DNA of 64,000 nt from Sambucus nigra (GCA_949130495.1 OX422223.1:74212751-74276750), one strand, 5' to 3'. Positions 12,692 through 23,789 are shown, counted from the stretch's first letter. The notes: generated from the sequence alone by a model not told the origin. Program-made: numbers and translations.

Positions 12692-13857
12692 TTCTCACTT
12701 GTATTAGGTTTACCTAAACGCAAAAAGAAATTCCAGATGAGACTCAAGCCTGGGAAAATTGGGTTTGAAAAATATGTAAAAATATGGTTGGGCTTGTTAC
12801 CATGCTCATGGGTAAGGTCCCATTTTTAGAAAAGACGAAATCGCGCGAAAATTTGGGTCGCATGCTGACATGTCATTTTGACAGAGTTTTGGGCAAAATC
12901 GAAAAACTAAATATGAGTGTCTTAGGTTTGACGCCTATATGAGGGTATGCAGTTGTTGGGCTAATTGGAAGTCCCCCCTTGGCATGACTTCCACAATATA
13001 TTTCTTGCTTTCGAGGGTAATCGATACGTGAGAACAAGCCATTTGATATACGTGAGTGTACGTGAATTGCCTCACTATATACCATATGGGGACAATACGT
13101 GTGAGAGGGAATTCAATATATCCAACGTACGTGAATGAGTTCCCTGCGATATACCTATCGTCATGACTTTGGTCAAGTTTACGATGCGGGGGGAATCGTT
13201 CGATATACGTCGAAGGTACATGGCCAATGGAAGGTGAGAGTCATATCGCTTAGGCTAACTGCAACCTACCAGACCATCGTCCAATACGAAGTGACCCCTA
13301 GTTATGGGACAAAATTTGGTAAATAGACATGCTCTTTGGTGATATAGTGTGCAAAATGCATGATTATTTGATTAACATATTATGGAGAGAGTATCTTTAT
13401 TTAGCGTGATGAGCACTATACTGATAGGGAAGAATTTACAAGTATAAAAAGTAAATCTAACATGGAGCATGAAGATTATACAAATCATCGATATGTGAGA
13501 GTGAGTGATGTGTAAATATCTACAAGTGTGTGTGTGGTAGTGAACTTAAGCATGGATCAACTACAAGTGGTGTGTTACAAGTGTGATAAGTAGAGGTGTG
13601 TGTTAGTGACACCTAAGTATGGATATTCTAAGTGGTGTGTGAAACATGTGGATATAAGTGATCCTATGTGAAAGTAATGTGAAGTGTACATGTACAATTC
13701 TACAAGTGTGTGAGTGAGTAGTGATATAAACATCAGGTATATATGTGCAAGAAATAATAGAGGAGAAAAAAGGGAACATACAGGTAGGTGCATATGCACA
13801 CAAGCAGAAAATAATAACACCCGTGCAAATAGAGTCTAGACCTCTTAAGAAAATAGA
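12692..13857 (-). other. Ogre-1 untranslated leader
   Basis: About 1.2 kb between primer site and gag without a recognisable protein. It aligns with 27,650-28,460 in Ogre-2. Shared blocks include the GATATACGT and CGTACGTGAA motifs near 13,030-13,230. From about 13,490 to 13,750 it is GT-rich with a loosely repeated CTACAAGTGTGTG unit that is mostly missing in Ogre-2. Confidence 0.6.
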
Positions 13858-13875
13858 TCCCCACTGGAGTTTCCA
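13858..13875 (-). other. Ogre-1 primer binding site
   Basis: On the minus strand it reads TGGAAACTCCAGTGGGGA, close to the TGGCGACTCC...TGGGGA form seen in Tat/Ogre elements. It lies three bases after the LTR end, which reads ...TGGCCA. Ogre-2 has the same arrangement at 28,461-28,478, though more mutated. Confidence 0.7.
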
Positions 13876-13878
13876 CTA

Positions 13879-15500
13879 TGGCCATCCCATCTCCTTTCTG
13901 GGAGAAAGGGATGAAGGTCCTGCGACCTCTTTACTCTAAGAGCGCTTCGATCGTCGTCGTCGATGTAGGGTGATGTAAAAAGATGGATTTGCCAACCTAT
14001 CTTTCACAAAACAAGAAAAAGAACATGTCACCGCCTCGAGAGAGTGGAATCAAAGAAAAACTGATGCCTACAAAACCAATAGTTCGAAGGTTAGGGGGCT
14101 AAGTTACGGAATGGGAAGGTGTTAGGTACACATTCTACCCTTTCGGTCTCTCATGGGCTTGTGTTACTGCTTTCCTTAATTTTTTCATGAAGTGTGTGTG
14201 CGTGTATATATAAATGGAGATGAGAGTCACCCAACTCATACCATGTAAAAGATAGAGTGAGGTCATCTATAGGAATGTTCCTGAAATAATATTTAAAAAA
14301 TACGATGTATGCGTTCATCGAGTTATTGATCGTTATGATGAAACAATAATATATGTTTGATAAAACGTCAAGAAGGATAAAAAATATAATATATGTTAAA
14401 ATAATGTATAGATGAAAAGTAGATAAATGCAAAAAATGGGAAATTGGAAAATTGGACTCGAGTCTCAGGTTTTAATACGAAACGCCTACGGAGCCTATAG
14501 AGGCATCACAGTTCATGTATTTCACATGTGGCATAAGGGTGGGGTGTATCCCATAGATTGGAATTGGAATTTATTATAGATGTATGTGTTAAAATATGTG
14601 TTTAGTTTTAAAAAAGTGTGATGGATAGTCCCATTGGAATTTATAGGTGTAATCCTCTTTTTGTCTGTTTTGGGTTTTTTATGGAAAATAAAGTATGTTC
14701 AATATAATTAATAAAAGGGTGAGATGTTAATGTCTACGGACTAAAAAAATCTAGATGATGAATTTATTTAATTAATGCAAAGATAAATAATTTAAAGGGT
14801 GGGAAGGATTTTGGACCTTCTTTAAAGCTTGATCTCGATCCTTGATGAATTCCCTTGAGTGTTGAGATGAATTTTGGATGAGAGACAATGAGATTTTGCC
14901 AAATTGGGTATAAAAAGGATGAGAATGTAAGATGGAAAGGAATTTTACACAAGGAAACTTCGCTGATTACAAGAGAATGTTGCTGAGATCACTGATATTG
15001 ATGGATCTAAGGTGTCCTTTGGGAGTGAGGTCATTCCCTCTATTTATAGGGTACAAGGTCTGTCGATCGGCATATCCCTAACCCTGCCAATCGGAAGGTA
15101 ACCCTAGGCGCACTACCGATAGAGAGGGAAATGGACCTGCCAATTGGCAATCTCCTGCAATTATTTTCAGAAAAAAGGTTGTATAACGCAATTCGTTGGT
15201 CCAAATCGCTCATGGGTCATACCGTTATAAAGGTAGTTCAGATACCTTCAAGTGTCCCTGGGTCGTTCCAGATTCAGGAGTTGACTTTATGTCAAACGGG
15301 ACTCGAAAGCACTCGTCACTCCTTTGGACGGGAGATCATCAGACGAAAATGGATCGTTCGTCCAAACGTTAAGTTAGAATTGCGCATTTGACTACAAAAC
15401 TAGATCGGTACTCGGAGTATGGCCTAGGGTTTATAGTGAAGTGGGGAGGTGTTAAGGACCTAAAGAGAGACTTAAGGGGCCTAAAATGTGGTGTCTATAG
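13879..15500 (-). repeat. Ogre-1 LTR (U5, R and near part of U3)
   Basis: This region aligns with 28,482-30,480. Shared landmarks are a block reading CCCTTTCGGTCTCTCATGGG, a TATA box at 15,041-15,050, a set of TGCCNATCGGCA-type motifs upstream of it, and one copy of the unit that is tandemly repeated in Ogre-2. The inner end at 13,879 is set by the primer site. The outer end is not clear: homology with Ogre-2 fades near 15,480, and the LTR may continue through the repeats to about 17.5 kb. No second LTR of this element is in view. Confidence 0.6.
15041..15050 (-). promoter_or_regulatory. TATA box of Ogre-1 LTR
   Basis: Minus strand CCTATAAATA, followed by GAGGGA. It lies at the same place relative to flanking homology as the TATA at 29,608-29,618 in Ogre-2. 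Transcription would run left toward the primer site and gag. Confidence 0.65.
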
Positions 15501-15538
15501 TCGCATAGAGGAACAAATGAGTTTGAAGAGTATGGATT

Positions 15539-15865
15539 CTTATTTTAGGTCATATAAGGGACCGAATTTGTTTAACGCGTAGGGATTCCTATTTCAGGTC
15601 CTATAGGGGAGAAAATTTGTTTGAAGTGCATGTTTTCCTATTTTAGGTCATGCAGGAGATTGAAATTGTTTAAAGTTCAGGGATTCATATTTTAGCCTGC
15701 GTAGGTGACCAAATTGGTAGGAAGCGCGGGGCTTTCTATTTTAGGTCATATAGGGGACCAAATTTATTGAAAATGTGTGGTTCTTATTTTAGGTTGTGTT
15801 GGGGACCAAATTTATTTGTACCACAGGGCTTCCTGTTTTAGTTCACATAGGATACCGAATTAGAG
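15539..15865. repeat. ~50-bp tandem repeat, about seven copies
   Basis: Each unit carries TATTTTAGGTCATATAGGGG then ACCAAATTT with minor changes, at intervals of about 49-50 bp. A further diverged copy lies near 16,000. It lies upstream of the Ogre-1 TATA box, in what may be U3. Confidence 0.85.
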
Positions 15866-16305
15866 AAGATAATTGTTTTGGTTTTTCTAGAGAGAGGGCT
15901 TAGTTTTGTTTGCTCAGGTGGAGTTGGAGGCTATTATGGGATGCTTATAGGCTTATGAGATTTATATTATCTCGGGTTCCTATGGGAAGAACAGTGTTTC
16001 CAATTTTAGGTTACGTAGGCGACCGAATTAGAGAAATTAATGTGTTAGTTTTGATCAAGAAAGGTTTTTTTATGTTTTCTCAGGTGAAGCTCAAGGCTAT
16101 TGTGGTATGCTCATAGGATCCGACATTTAGATTATCTTGGGTTCCCATGGGGGTCTGAGGACATTATTTGTGTATTCTAAAATAGTATAAGGTCTTGGTA
16201 ATATGCTTTGAAGTGTCTAAGGCTTTGGTGTGAGGCATTGTCGAGTGAATTTTGAGGTTTTCTCTAAGATTGTTTGAGAATGTTTGAGGATTTTGTTGGG
16301 TTTAA

Positions 16306-16642
16306 AAGGACCGATTATGCGGGTCGAGGTCAATTCTGAGGACCTAAAGTTATAGGGACCAATTTGGCGGGTGGGTTCGAGGTCAATTCTGAGGACCTAA
16401 AGTTGAAGGGACCGATTATGTGGGTCAAGGTCAATACTAAGGACCGAAAGTTGAGAGGACCAATTTTGCAGGTATAGGTCAATTATGAGGACTTAAAGTT
16501 TAGGGGACTGATTGTGCGGGTCGAGGTCAATTCTAAGGACCTAAGTTGAGGGGACCAATTCTGCGGGTCGAGGTCAATTCTGAGGACCTCAAGTTGTTGG
16601 GACCGATTCTACGGGTTTAGATCAATTCTCAGGACCTAAAAG
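16306..16642. repeat. ~50-bp tandem repeat, about seven copies
   Basis: The units carry GGGACCGATT, GCGGGTCGAGGTCAATTCTG and AGGACCTAAAGTT, at intervals of about 47-58 bp. This family differs from the one at 15.5-15.9 kb, although both contain GGGACC. Confidence 0.88.
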
Positions 16643-16699
16643 AGGAATCGCTCTCCTGGGGGTGTTTTGAATCAAAGTTGGGGTGCATGTGCCCTTGCA

Positions 16700-17460
16700 G
16701 TTTTGCTAGGGATTGCGTTGTCTCAATTGGGGAGAAAATTTAATGGGGGTACGCGAAGGACATTAATGCAGACATTACTTTGGTCCTTGACTTGAGATTC
16801 CGTTAGGGAATGGTTTGACTTTTAATATTCTACCGGGGAATGGATCGTCTTTGATTTTCCACTGGGAATGAATAAGTTTGTGAGTCTTACGGAACTAGGA
16901 TGGTTTTTTCTTGAAACTCCATTGAGGAAGTGTAGTAGACTTTTGAAACTCCACTGGGTACTAGGTGGATTCGAGACTTAATTGCGAAAAAATTCTCCAT
17001 GTAGACATATTTTTTATTCTACTAGGGAAGTCATGGCATTGTCTCAACTGGGGAGAAGTTTTGTTGGGGAGCATGTGAATGATATGAACGCAAGCGTTCC
17101 TTGATTCGATATTCCACTGGGGGATGGACTATTTTGAACTTTCATTGGGGTACATTTTGACCATTTTGAGGAAGCATGGACTCAAGACTCCTACGAGGAA
17201 GTTTTGTTCTCGAGATTCTATCGAGGAATTGTCGTAAACTTAAGATTATGCTGGAATTGCCACTTGGGACTTGAGATTACACTAGAGAATGTATTGATTT
17301 TTGAGATTCCATTGGGGAATTTTTTATAGACTTGGATGCCGATGAAAGGGTGTTTTAGAAAAATTGACTCGATTAAAGGGCTTGGTGCTTTGAAAAATGA
17401 TTTTCTGCCTGAAGAAATGTCTTCGTATTCTTCTGGTATTTTTAACAATTTTCTAGGCAA
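16700..17460. repeat. Dispersed TTCCACTGGGGA-like units
   Basis: At least ten copies of a GA(G/A)ATTCCACTGGGGAATG-like segment are scattered at irregular spacing. A larger duplication is also visible: GTCTCAA, GGGGAGAA and a GA(A/C)...ATGNACGCA-like tail occur near 16,708 and again near 17,032. The short open frames here are not conserved. Confidence 0.65.
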
Positions 17461-17635
17461 TTGAGTGGATTTTTTTGGGATTTTTTGTACAAAATTTTTA
17501 GGGGGTGCTGATAGGCAGGCAGGTTGGGTTGTCGTTCGGTAATGGATCAGACTCTGGGACTTCCTTGGGAAGAGGTAAGGGCAGGTGCTAGTCAGAATAT
17601 AGGGGGTATGCCGATCGACATGCCGCTGAGTCTCC

Positions 17636-17642
17636 TATAAAA
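17636..17642 (+). promoter_or_regulatory. TATA box of plus-strand PMD-like gene
   Basis: TATAAAA inside CCTATAAAAAGGGGG, about 108 bp before the ATG at 17,744. The palindrome-like ATGCCGATCGACATGCC lies just upstream (about 17,609-17,625). Confidence 0.6.
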
Positions 17643-17743
17643 AGGGGGCGACCCCTCTTCATTTTTCGCACCTTCAAGCACGATATTCTTTGTCTTTTCT
17701 CTCTAAAGACCGTTCTTAAGTCTTATTTCCTTCATGACTTAAA

Positions 17744-19808
17744 ATGGAGAGTTCTTCTAGTGAGGCACACATCGTTGAGTTGCAGGGCATTGACGACATG
17801 GATGCATTGGAATGGGAGTCTAGGGTGCCCCTTGCCTTGGGCAATGAGAATACCTTCGATCTCTTTGAGCCAGTAGCTCAGGAGCACTTCCTTTTGTGCG
17901 AGCCTCCACATCATCGCTCGTTTATGGTGTTGAACCCTAATGGCTATGTAAGTACAATGTCTTTTAGTAGTCCCTTTTAATTTTATTTTTGTACTTTTAG
18001 TGCTCAAAGGTTCCTTTCTTCTTTGTATTGGCAGACTGACATTGCTTCTTCGAGCTTGCGGTCCTGGGGAGTGATGGGATTCAAGGATGTTTAGGAGCAT
18101 CTTTCGCCCAGTACACTGGATGATTACTTTTGCTGGATTCAACCGTCTGGCAGAGACTTTGGATGAGATATTGCGTTCTACAGTGGTGTTGTGTACTTTG
18201 GGAGAGAGGTGGTGGAATCTCTTTAGTTTTGGGGAGATAACGGTTACTCCCATATACATTAGCAGCTGTTGGGGATAGACTGTGAGGTCTTCTAGATAGT
18301 GTTGGACCGCACAGTGAGGGTGACACCGGAGGTGGTGGACGCAACATTAGGAGATGTAGGATGGATCGTCTCTGGGATTCCATCTGCATTTCTGCCTTGC
18401 GAAAGACTCTCTTGAGTAGGAGGATATATGTGTCAGACGGGCGACAGGTGAGGCACATGTCCTGGTTGTTTATTTTACTTTTGTTGGGTGGGTTTTTGGT
18501 GGCGAGGAGTGGCGACGTCGTTCATCTCTGGTTTTTTCCATTTTTAGGACGATTTCCAGCATCCAGCTGTATAATTGGGGGAGCTTGACTTTGGCGACCC
18601 TTTATTCTTTTTTAGATGCTTTTAGTTGGTGCTATCGATAGACGTTTACAAGGGCCACTAATTATTTAGACATTTATGACCCATTATTCTTTTTTAGATG
18701 CTTTGAACCCTTCTTTTATTTCCTTTTGTTGAGTCATGTCTTTTGCAAATGTGGTTCTATGTGGTGATAGGGTTGAACAAGGGGTTGATATCCCTTAAAG
18801 ATGAGGATTTGGGGGACTTTTTTCGGATGTTCAAGTGGCAAAAGTCCAAACGAAGATCGAACCAGTCATTGTCCCTAGCAGTGGTAAGGTGGGCCCTAAA
18901 TGCTTTAACAAGCGATCAGGTTATCTCATGTTTCTTGTGAGTTTTTTCCTTGGAATTTTTTAATATCAATTTTCTACCGGGGATTTATAGGTGACCTTTT
19001 ACCCTTGGGGGACGGCTTCACGCACTATGGGGGTGATGGGTTTACACGCATAGATGTCATGGATGATGGCGAATGAGTTTGGGTACATCTAGTACATAGA
19101 AGAGAGAGTGGTGCAGAAGATTATGGAGGAGGAGGAAGTGGAAATCCCACCGACGGTGCCCCTGATGTATATGAGGCGGGTGAGGGAGATGTCAGACGGG
19201 GCCCAGAAGCAGTGATGATTGGTCACCCCTACACGCTCCATATAGATACGGTGGTGAGCTTTGATTACTTGGATTTTGTGACGAGGTGAACAATAACCCC
19301 ATGTATCTATGATGTGGTGAACATGCCTCCAACTCCTACTACTTCGAGTAGGGGTACTAGAAGTCCGTTGGGATCTGCCCACAGCACAGGAGCCGGTACA
19401 GTGGCGGCGGTGGAAGAGGGTACTCCACTTATTTAGGTCACTCCCCCTTCTTATAATCTTCGACTGATTAATGAGGAGCCTTTGAGCCTATCGCATCATC
19501 CTAATGAGATCGTGATGGGGATGACGGGGCTCACGGATGATGCCCTACGTTCTGAGGTATATTCTTCCTCCTCTCTTGCTCTGTTCTTTTGATTTTATTT
19601 CTTACTTCTGGCTGATTGACTCCTTTGCTTCTACTTCTTTTGCTTACAGTATGTCCGAGTGTTGACTTCATGGTTGAGTGACATCAAGTATTGGATGGCC
19701 TCGGTATCACATTATATCAAGAAATCTATCCCTTCCTACTTTGTTTCATCTGCCTCTTCTAATGAGGGCTCGGGCTCTGGGAGTGGAGGATCTACCACAT
19801 GTTGCTAG
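17744..19808 (+). pseudogene. Spliced plant-mobile-domain-like gene remnant
   Basis: The reconstruction rests on splice sites that keep one frame. Exon 1 is 17,744-17,947 (donor GTAAGT). Exon 2 is 18,035-18,447 (acceptor GGCAG, donor GTGAGG). Exon 3 starts at 18,548 (acceptor TTTTAG). The last intron is 19,557-19,649 and the last exon 19,650-19,808 ends in TAG. Exon 3 encodes YNWGSLTLATLYSFLDAF, which resembles the WGSAxLAxLY helix of plant mobile domain proteins. The last exon is open and ends in a Ser/Gly-rich tail. Exon 2 has six in-frame stops, all TAG or TGA. The middle (about 18.7-19.1 kb) is unclear. Such genes are known as antisense ORFs between pol and 3' LTR in some Tat-type elements, which would fit here. 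The domain call is moderate. Confidence 0.5.
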
Positions 19809-19929
19809 GGGAGGAGCATTTGTAATAACAATTGAGTGGATGTGGCTGTGGTTATGGTACCTGTGGCTCCTGTTGAGCCTCCCTCTCTTCACCAGTCCTC
19901 ATCGATGATCTAGTTGGTCGTCCTCTGTT

Positions 19930-20170
19930 GCGTGGCATATAAAATCAGATCGAATTGTATAATTTCACCATCAATACAAAGTAATTGGCAGTAAAATGTA
20001 AATGTGCATACATAAAGAAATACAACAATCCTATCATAAAGACCTACATCAAAGACCACTACACTGAAACGTAGGAAAGACACACAGATCCTAAGGACAC
20101 TAGAACCTAATGCTCTGATACCATCTGTGATATCGTGTTTATTTAAATACGGGGAGATAAGGACAAAACA
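19930..20170 (-). mobile_element. Tekay-like fragment: leader, primer site and LTR end
   Basis: Minus strand: an LTR end reading ...CGATATCACA is followed by GA and a perfect primer site TGGTATCAGAGC (20,112-20,123), then ATTAGGTTC. The plus-strand text at 20,045-20,125 matches the Tekay-2 leader at 41,130-41,212 in order (CTCAAAGAC-like, CAGATCCTAA, GGACACTA, GCTCTGATACCA). The LTR starts at 20,126; its right edge and the left limit of the fragment are not determined. Confidence 0.72.
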
Positions 20171-20518
20171 AAATATTTATTTATTTTTAGCAAAAGGGGA
20201 GTAAAATTTTAACTCAGACAAACGATCTACTGGGAAAACAAAATATTAAAATTGAGTGTTTGAAAGGAACTTACCCGGAGGGAAATTTAGAAAAATGATT
20301 TCTTTATGGAATTTTTATTTTGACAAAAGGGGATAGATGAAATTTTCCAAAATAAGGGGGTTATCGTTCGGCATACCCCTAGTTCTGCCTATCAGCATAT
20401 GGGTCAAGTCAAATCACTCTAAGGCTTTGATTGCACTTTCCTGCACACCAGAGTACTTGGTGGGGGTAGGGATTCATTTCGAATTGCAGATTTTTGTCCA
20501 TTTTTGAAACCTTTTTGT

Positions 20519-20528
20519 GTATAAAAGG
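20519..20528 (+). promoter_or_regulatory. TATA box of plus-strand DUF7745-like gene
   Basis: GTATAAAAGG, about 90 bp before the ATG at 20,609. Upstream, near 20,374-20,400, lie GTTCGGCATACC and CTGCCTATCAGCA, the motif shared with the other promoters in this region. Confidence 0.55.
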
Positions 20529-20608
20529 AGAAGTGAGGTATGAGTTTCTTCCATGCATTATTCATGTCTGTTCTTCTCTTTGCTCCTTACTTTCTTTATT
20601 ATTCTCAA

Positions 20609-21554
20609 ATGGTCCTCCCAATGTACACAGATTTTTCTTCTTACCTAAATGGTCTAGAAGAAATGTGTCTTTACAAATTAGATTATGAGGCTTTCAACCT
20701 ACGTCGGGTTGGAGAAATCGGGCCATTGACTAGAACAAGTTGGCATCAGCGGTGCAGTTCTGGTACCCAGAGGACATTGTCTTTCACTTTGACATAGACG
20801 AGGTCTGTCCCACCTATGAAGAGTTCTCGGCCATGTTGGGTATTAATCCAAGCATGGCGGCAGCTTTGGTCGAATTATCCTATTCTCCTCAGGAATTATT
20901 GGCGGGATATCTCTATATTTCCCCTTTCGGATTGGTCAGTTGGTTATTAAGGGGATGATGATGGATTTTGATGATAGGGGGTTCATCAGAGCGGTTACGC
21001 TAGGTCTGAATATGAGGCTTTTGTTGGTGACGAGGAACTTAATGGTGGATCCCCAATTGGCGGCGATGCTGATGTGTATGTACAATAGACGAAGTCCTAT
21101 GGTGGTGAAACTAGTTGAGACCATGAATGGACTTGATGCCTGGAAGGAGGGTCATTCTTCTTTTTCATGGGGGAACCCGATGATGGTGTTCGTGTGGCTT
21201 GTCGAGCAGTTCCATCTTGCGGTACATCTTGCGTATCTTTTGATGGGTGTGCCTAATTTCTTCATTCGACTTTTCTTTAGTTTTAGCCCACTGGTAGAGA
21301 ACTGGGTTTATGGATCATGGAGCCCAGTGTATCCATTGGTCGGTGCTATGGTGGGGAGAATTGCAATCTATTTTGTAGGTTGGGGAATACTGATATGCAT
21401 GGTTGGTTGTCCTACAGAAAGACTTCCTTCTATTTCCTATGGCAAATTCTGTGCCAAGTTGGGCGGGAACAAAATATTGCCTCCTCGTACACTAGACTTC
21501 TTGCCGGTGGAGGACCTAATTAAATCTCGGTGCATGATGTTGGTCTCTTTGTGA
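20609..21554 (+). pseudogene. DUF7745-like protein gene remnant
   Basis: From the ATG at 20,609 the product starts MVLPMYTDFSSYLNGLEEM. After a frameshift near 20,735 it continues with AVQFWYPEDIVFHF and CPTYEEFSAMLGI (20,740-20,958), a pattern typical of the plant DUF7745/mobile-domain-like family (FW.P....F.F......PT.EE). A second open piece (20,940-21,554, 204 residues) carries FSWGNPMMVFVWLVEQF and NWVYGSWSP, consistent with the C-terminal part. The family is of unknown function and is common in Ogre-type elements. Its own TATA box lies close upstream, not a primer site, so it looks like an independent transcription unit. It is on the strand opposite to the neighbouring Ogre copies. Frameshifted, hence non-functional. 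Confidence 0.5.
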
Positions 21555-22079
21555 GAAAACTGTCGATCGTCTTCCCATCCTTTATAATCTGTGGGGAGGG
21601 GTTGGCATGTGTTCGGGGATAACTTGAAGTGGATATGGAAGTGTGTAGTGGGGAAAATGTTGGTGGAGGAGACTGGCCACATGTGGTTTATTTATTTTGA
21701 TACTGTGGAAGGAGGAGTAATGGTCTTTTAAAGTCTTATAAGGGCATACCATTCCATAGAGCGTACTCAAAACATCAACCAAGAGGGGGAAATCTGGGGA
21801 CCTCCAGGAGCCAGGAATAATGATGAGGCTGGATCTTTTAGTAGCTGTGGATAGTGAAGATGGGGAGAAGAAGCCTTTATGGAGATTGGGGGGGATTATT
21901 TTTGTGTTTTTTGGATGTAATTTGGTTACGGTTATAAGAAGTTTTTGATTGGTGGAGGGTTGGTGTGTTCAACTCCCTTAATTTATATTTCATTGATATT
22001 ACCAAAATGTACCCTCGTCTCTTAGGACTACGAGCATCACATATCACGGTCGAGTCGTCACAAGAGCCTCACATATCAT
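21555..22079. other. No recognisable gene
   Basis: About 525 bp after the DUF7745-like frame. I see no protein, repeat or terminus that I can name. The start of the LTR-like unit at 22-23.6 kb must lie somewhere here. Confidence 0.4.
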
Positions 22080-22413
22080 TAGCGGGTTCATCCAGATAAG
22101 GGTTGGCCTCAGTAGGGTCGGCTACAGCTTAATCATTGGCAGGGTCATCTACATAAGGGTCGGCCTCAATAGGGTCATCCACGGCTTAATCATTAGCAGG
22201 GTCATCCAGATAAGGGTCGGCCTCAGTAGGGTCAGACATGGCTTAATCATTCGCGAGGTCATCCAGATAAGGGTCAGCCTCAGTAGGGTCGGCCACGACT
22301 TAATCATTGGTAGGGTCATCCATATCCTCAGTAGGGTCAGCCATGGCTTAATTATTCGCGGGGTCATCCAGATAAGGGTCGACCTCAGTAGGGTCGGCCA
22401 TGACTTAATTAAC
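22080..22413. repeat. 57-60-bp tandem repeat, six copies
   Basis: Units begin GGGTCATCCAGATAAGGGTC, continue with GGCCTCAGTAGGGTCGGCCA and end CTTAATCATT. The fifth copy is shortened by about 10 bp. The array lies upstream of a TATA box at 23,253, so it may be U3 of an LTR. Confidence 0.92.
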
Positions 22414-22532
22414 CTCGACCTGATCACTACAACCGAGACTATATTTGCACCTATCAGCACAAGATCATCAGTCTGTTATTGGCAACCTCAGACATCATAG
22501 TAGCAACCTCGGCCATCATGCACTGAACTTGA

Positions 22533-22862
22533 TATCTCGGCCTAAGGGTTAGAACAGAAGATGTCAGCCTTGGCCACAACCTCATAGCTCTCATACAACA
22601 GCTCAGCCTTGGCCTCAGCCTCATAGCTCATCACATGGTGCCTCGACCTCATCCTCAGCCTAAGGGTCGGAACAAAATACATCGGCCTCAGCCACAACCT
22701 CATAGCTCTCATATAGCTGCTCAGACTCATAGCTCATCACATGGTGCCTCGACCTCGTCCTCGGCCTAAGGGTCGGAACAGAAGATGTTGGCTTCGACCA
22801 TAGCCTCATAACTCTCATACAGCAGCTCAACCTCGGCCTCAGCCTTGTAGATCATCACATTT
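22533..22862. repeat. ~105-122-bp tandem repeat, three copies
   Basis: Units start at CGGCCTAAGGGT and carry CACAACCTCATAGCTCTCAT and AGCTCATCACATGGTGCCTC. Starts near 22,534, 22,656 and 22,762. Confidence 0.85.
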
Positions 22863-23045
22863 TACATCTTCCTCGGCCTTCTCCAGCATCAAGGTTGTCT
22901 CGACCTCAGCCGAGACTAGGATGATAGAGACCAAGGAGGACTCCCATCAGGGACTGACTCATCAACTCGGCCTCGGCCCTCTCCAGGATTAACGTTATTT
23001 TACCCTTAGCCGGGACCAGGATGATATACTCGAGGCCGAGACCCC
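22863..23045. repeat. ~100-bp repeat, two copies
   Basis: Both copies carry CTCGGCC, CTCCAG, AGCCG(A/G)GAC and AGGATGATA. They follow directly on the preceding array and share its CTCGGCCTC core. Confidence 0.65.
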
Positions 23046-23650
23046 TAGATGACATCTACCATATGAATAATATAAGATACTAACATAGCATATCCCACGT
23101 GGACAAACCATTATGACAAAATCTTCTTGGCACGTGAGGTAATATTTCATCACCATCCTCTATATGTGATAGTGACAGGTGGCTTCACTAGATTGGATAG
23201 ATCATTATACACATGCTCATTGCATGCCTGGGGATACACTACACCTGCCAGACACTATATATACTTGTCTTCTCCTACCATGTAGAGGGTCCTCAATTAC
23301 AAACCCTAGCCAAACTCTGGTGCATTTACAATAGAGAGAGAAAGTTGAGTGATTGTATTATTAAGGCCATTAGAGCCCTCTTCTGATAGTGATACTTACA
23401 CTCACTTGCACAGTGGACGTAAGCAATTGTCGAACCACTTATATTGGTGTGTTTATCCTCTTCTCCTCATATCCTTATACGTATATGTGTTGTTATTTGC
23501 TGCCATTGTTATACCTATTTGAGCTCTACTACCTCTTTATCCGGTGGTGTTGTTTCCAGCATCATCATTCATGTAACCATGTTATTTGTCCTTTTTGAAA
23601 TAAACATGATTTTGGTTACATATGTTGTTCCTCTTGATGAACTTTGCATT
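23046..23650 (+). mobile_element. LTR-like unit with promoter (unassigned)
   Basis: A TATA box (ACTATATATA, 23,253-23,262) is followed by a leader-like stretch and CAGTGGACGTAAGCAATTGT then CGAACCACTTA. The GTGGACGTAGGC...GAACCAC block is also seen in the Tat-3 LTR (45,470-45,500) and in the unit at 32,442-32,470, and is common in R-U5 of plant LTRs. No primer site or matching second LTR is found, so this is a fragment or solo LTR. Both ends are uncertain. Confidence 0.5.
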
Positions 23651-23789
23651 TGAATTATATATATTAATCACTAAGGCATACATAATCCTTTTGTTCATGT
23701 AAACGATAAAATGGACCGTCATTTTTGGGGTTTAGAAAAAAAATAGCATTTTGTGAAGAAGAAGAAAAAGAAGAAGAAGAAGGAAACCG
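23651..23789. repeat. AT-rich spacer ending in a GAA run
   Basis: About 100 bp of AT-rich DNA followed by a (GAA)n run at about 23,752-23,785. It marks the left limit of recognisable Ogre-2 sequence, and pol of that element is missing to its left. Confidence 0.6.

Noticed and set aside
18081..18458. Minus-strand frames of 125 and 175 residues (17,732-18,458)
   Set aside because: The plus strand has splice sites and protein-like features in a consistent frame; the minus frames match nothing I know.
20112..20123. Possible tRNA gene suggested by GCTCTGATACCA
   Set aside because: The 12 bases are a primer site next to an LTR end; no cloverleaf surrounds them.
22080..22460. CRISPR-like regular repeats
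   Set aside because: Units are adjacent, with no unique spacers, and the context is plant transposons. This is a minisatellite.
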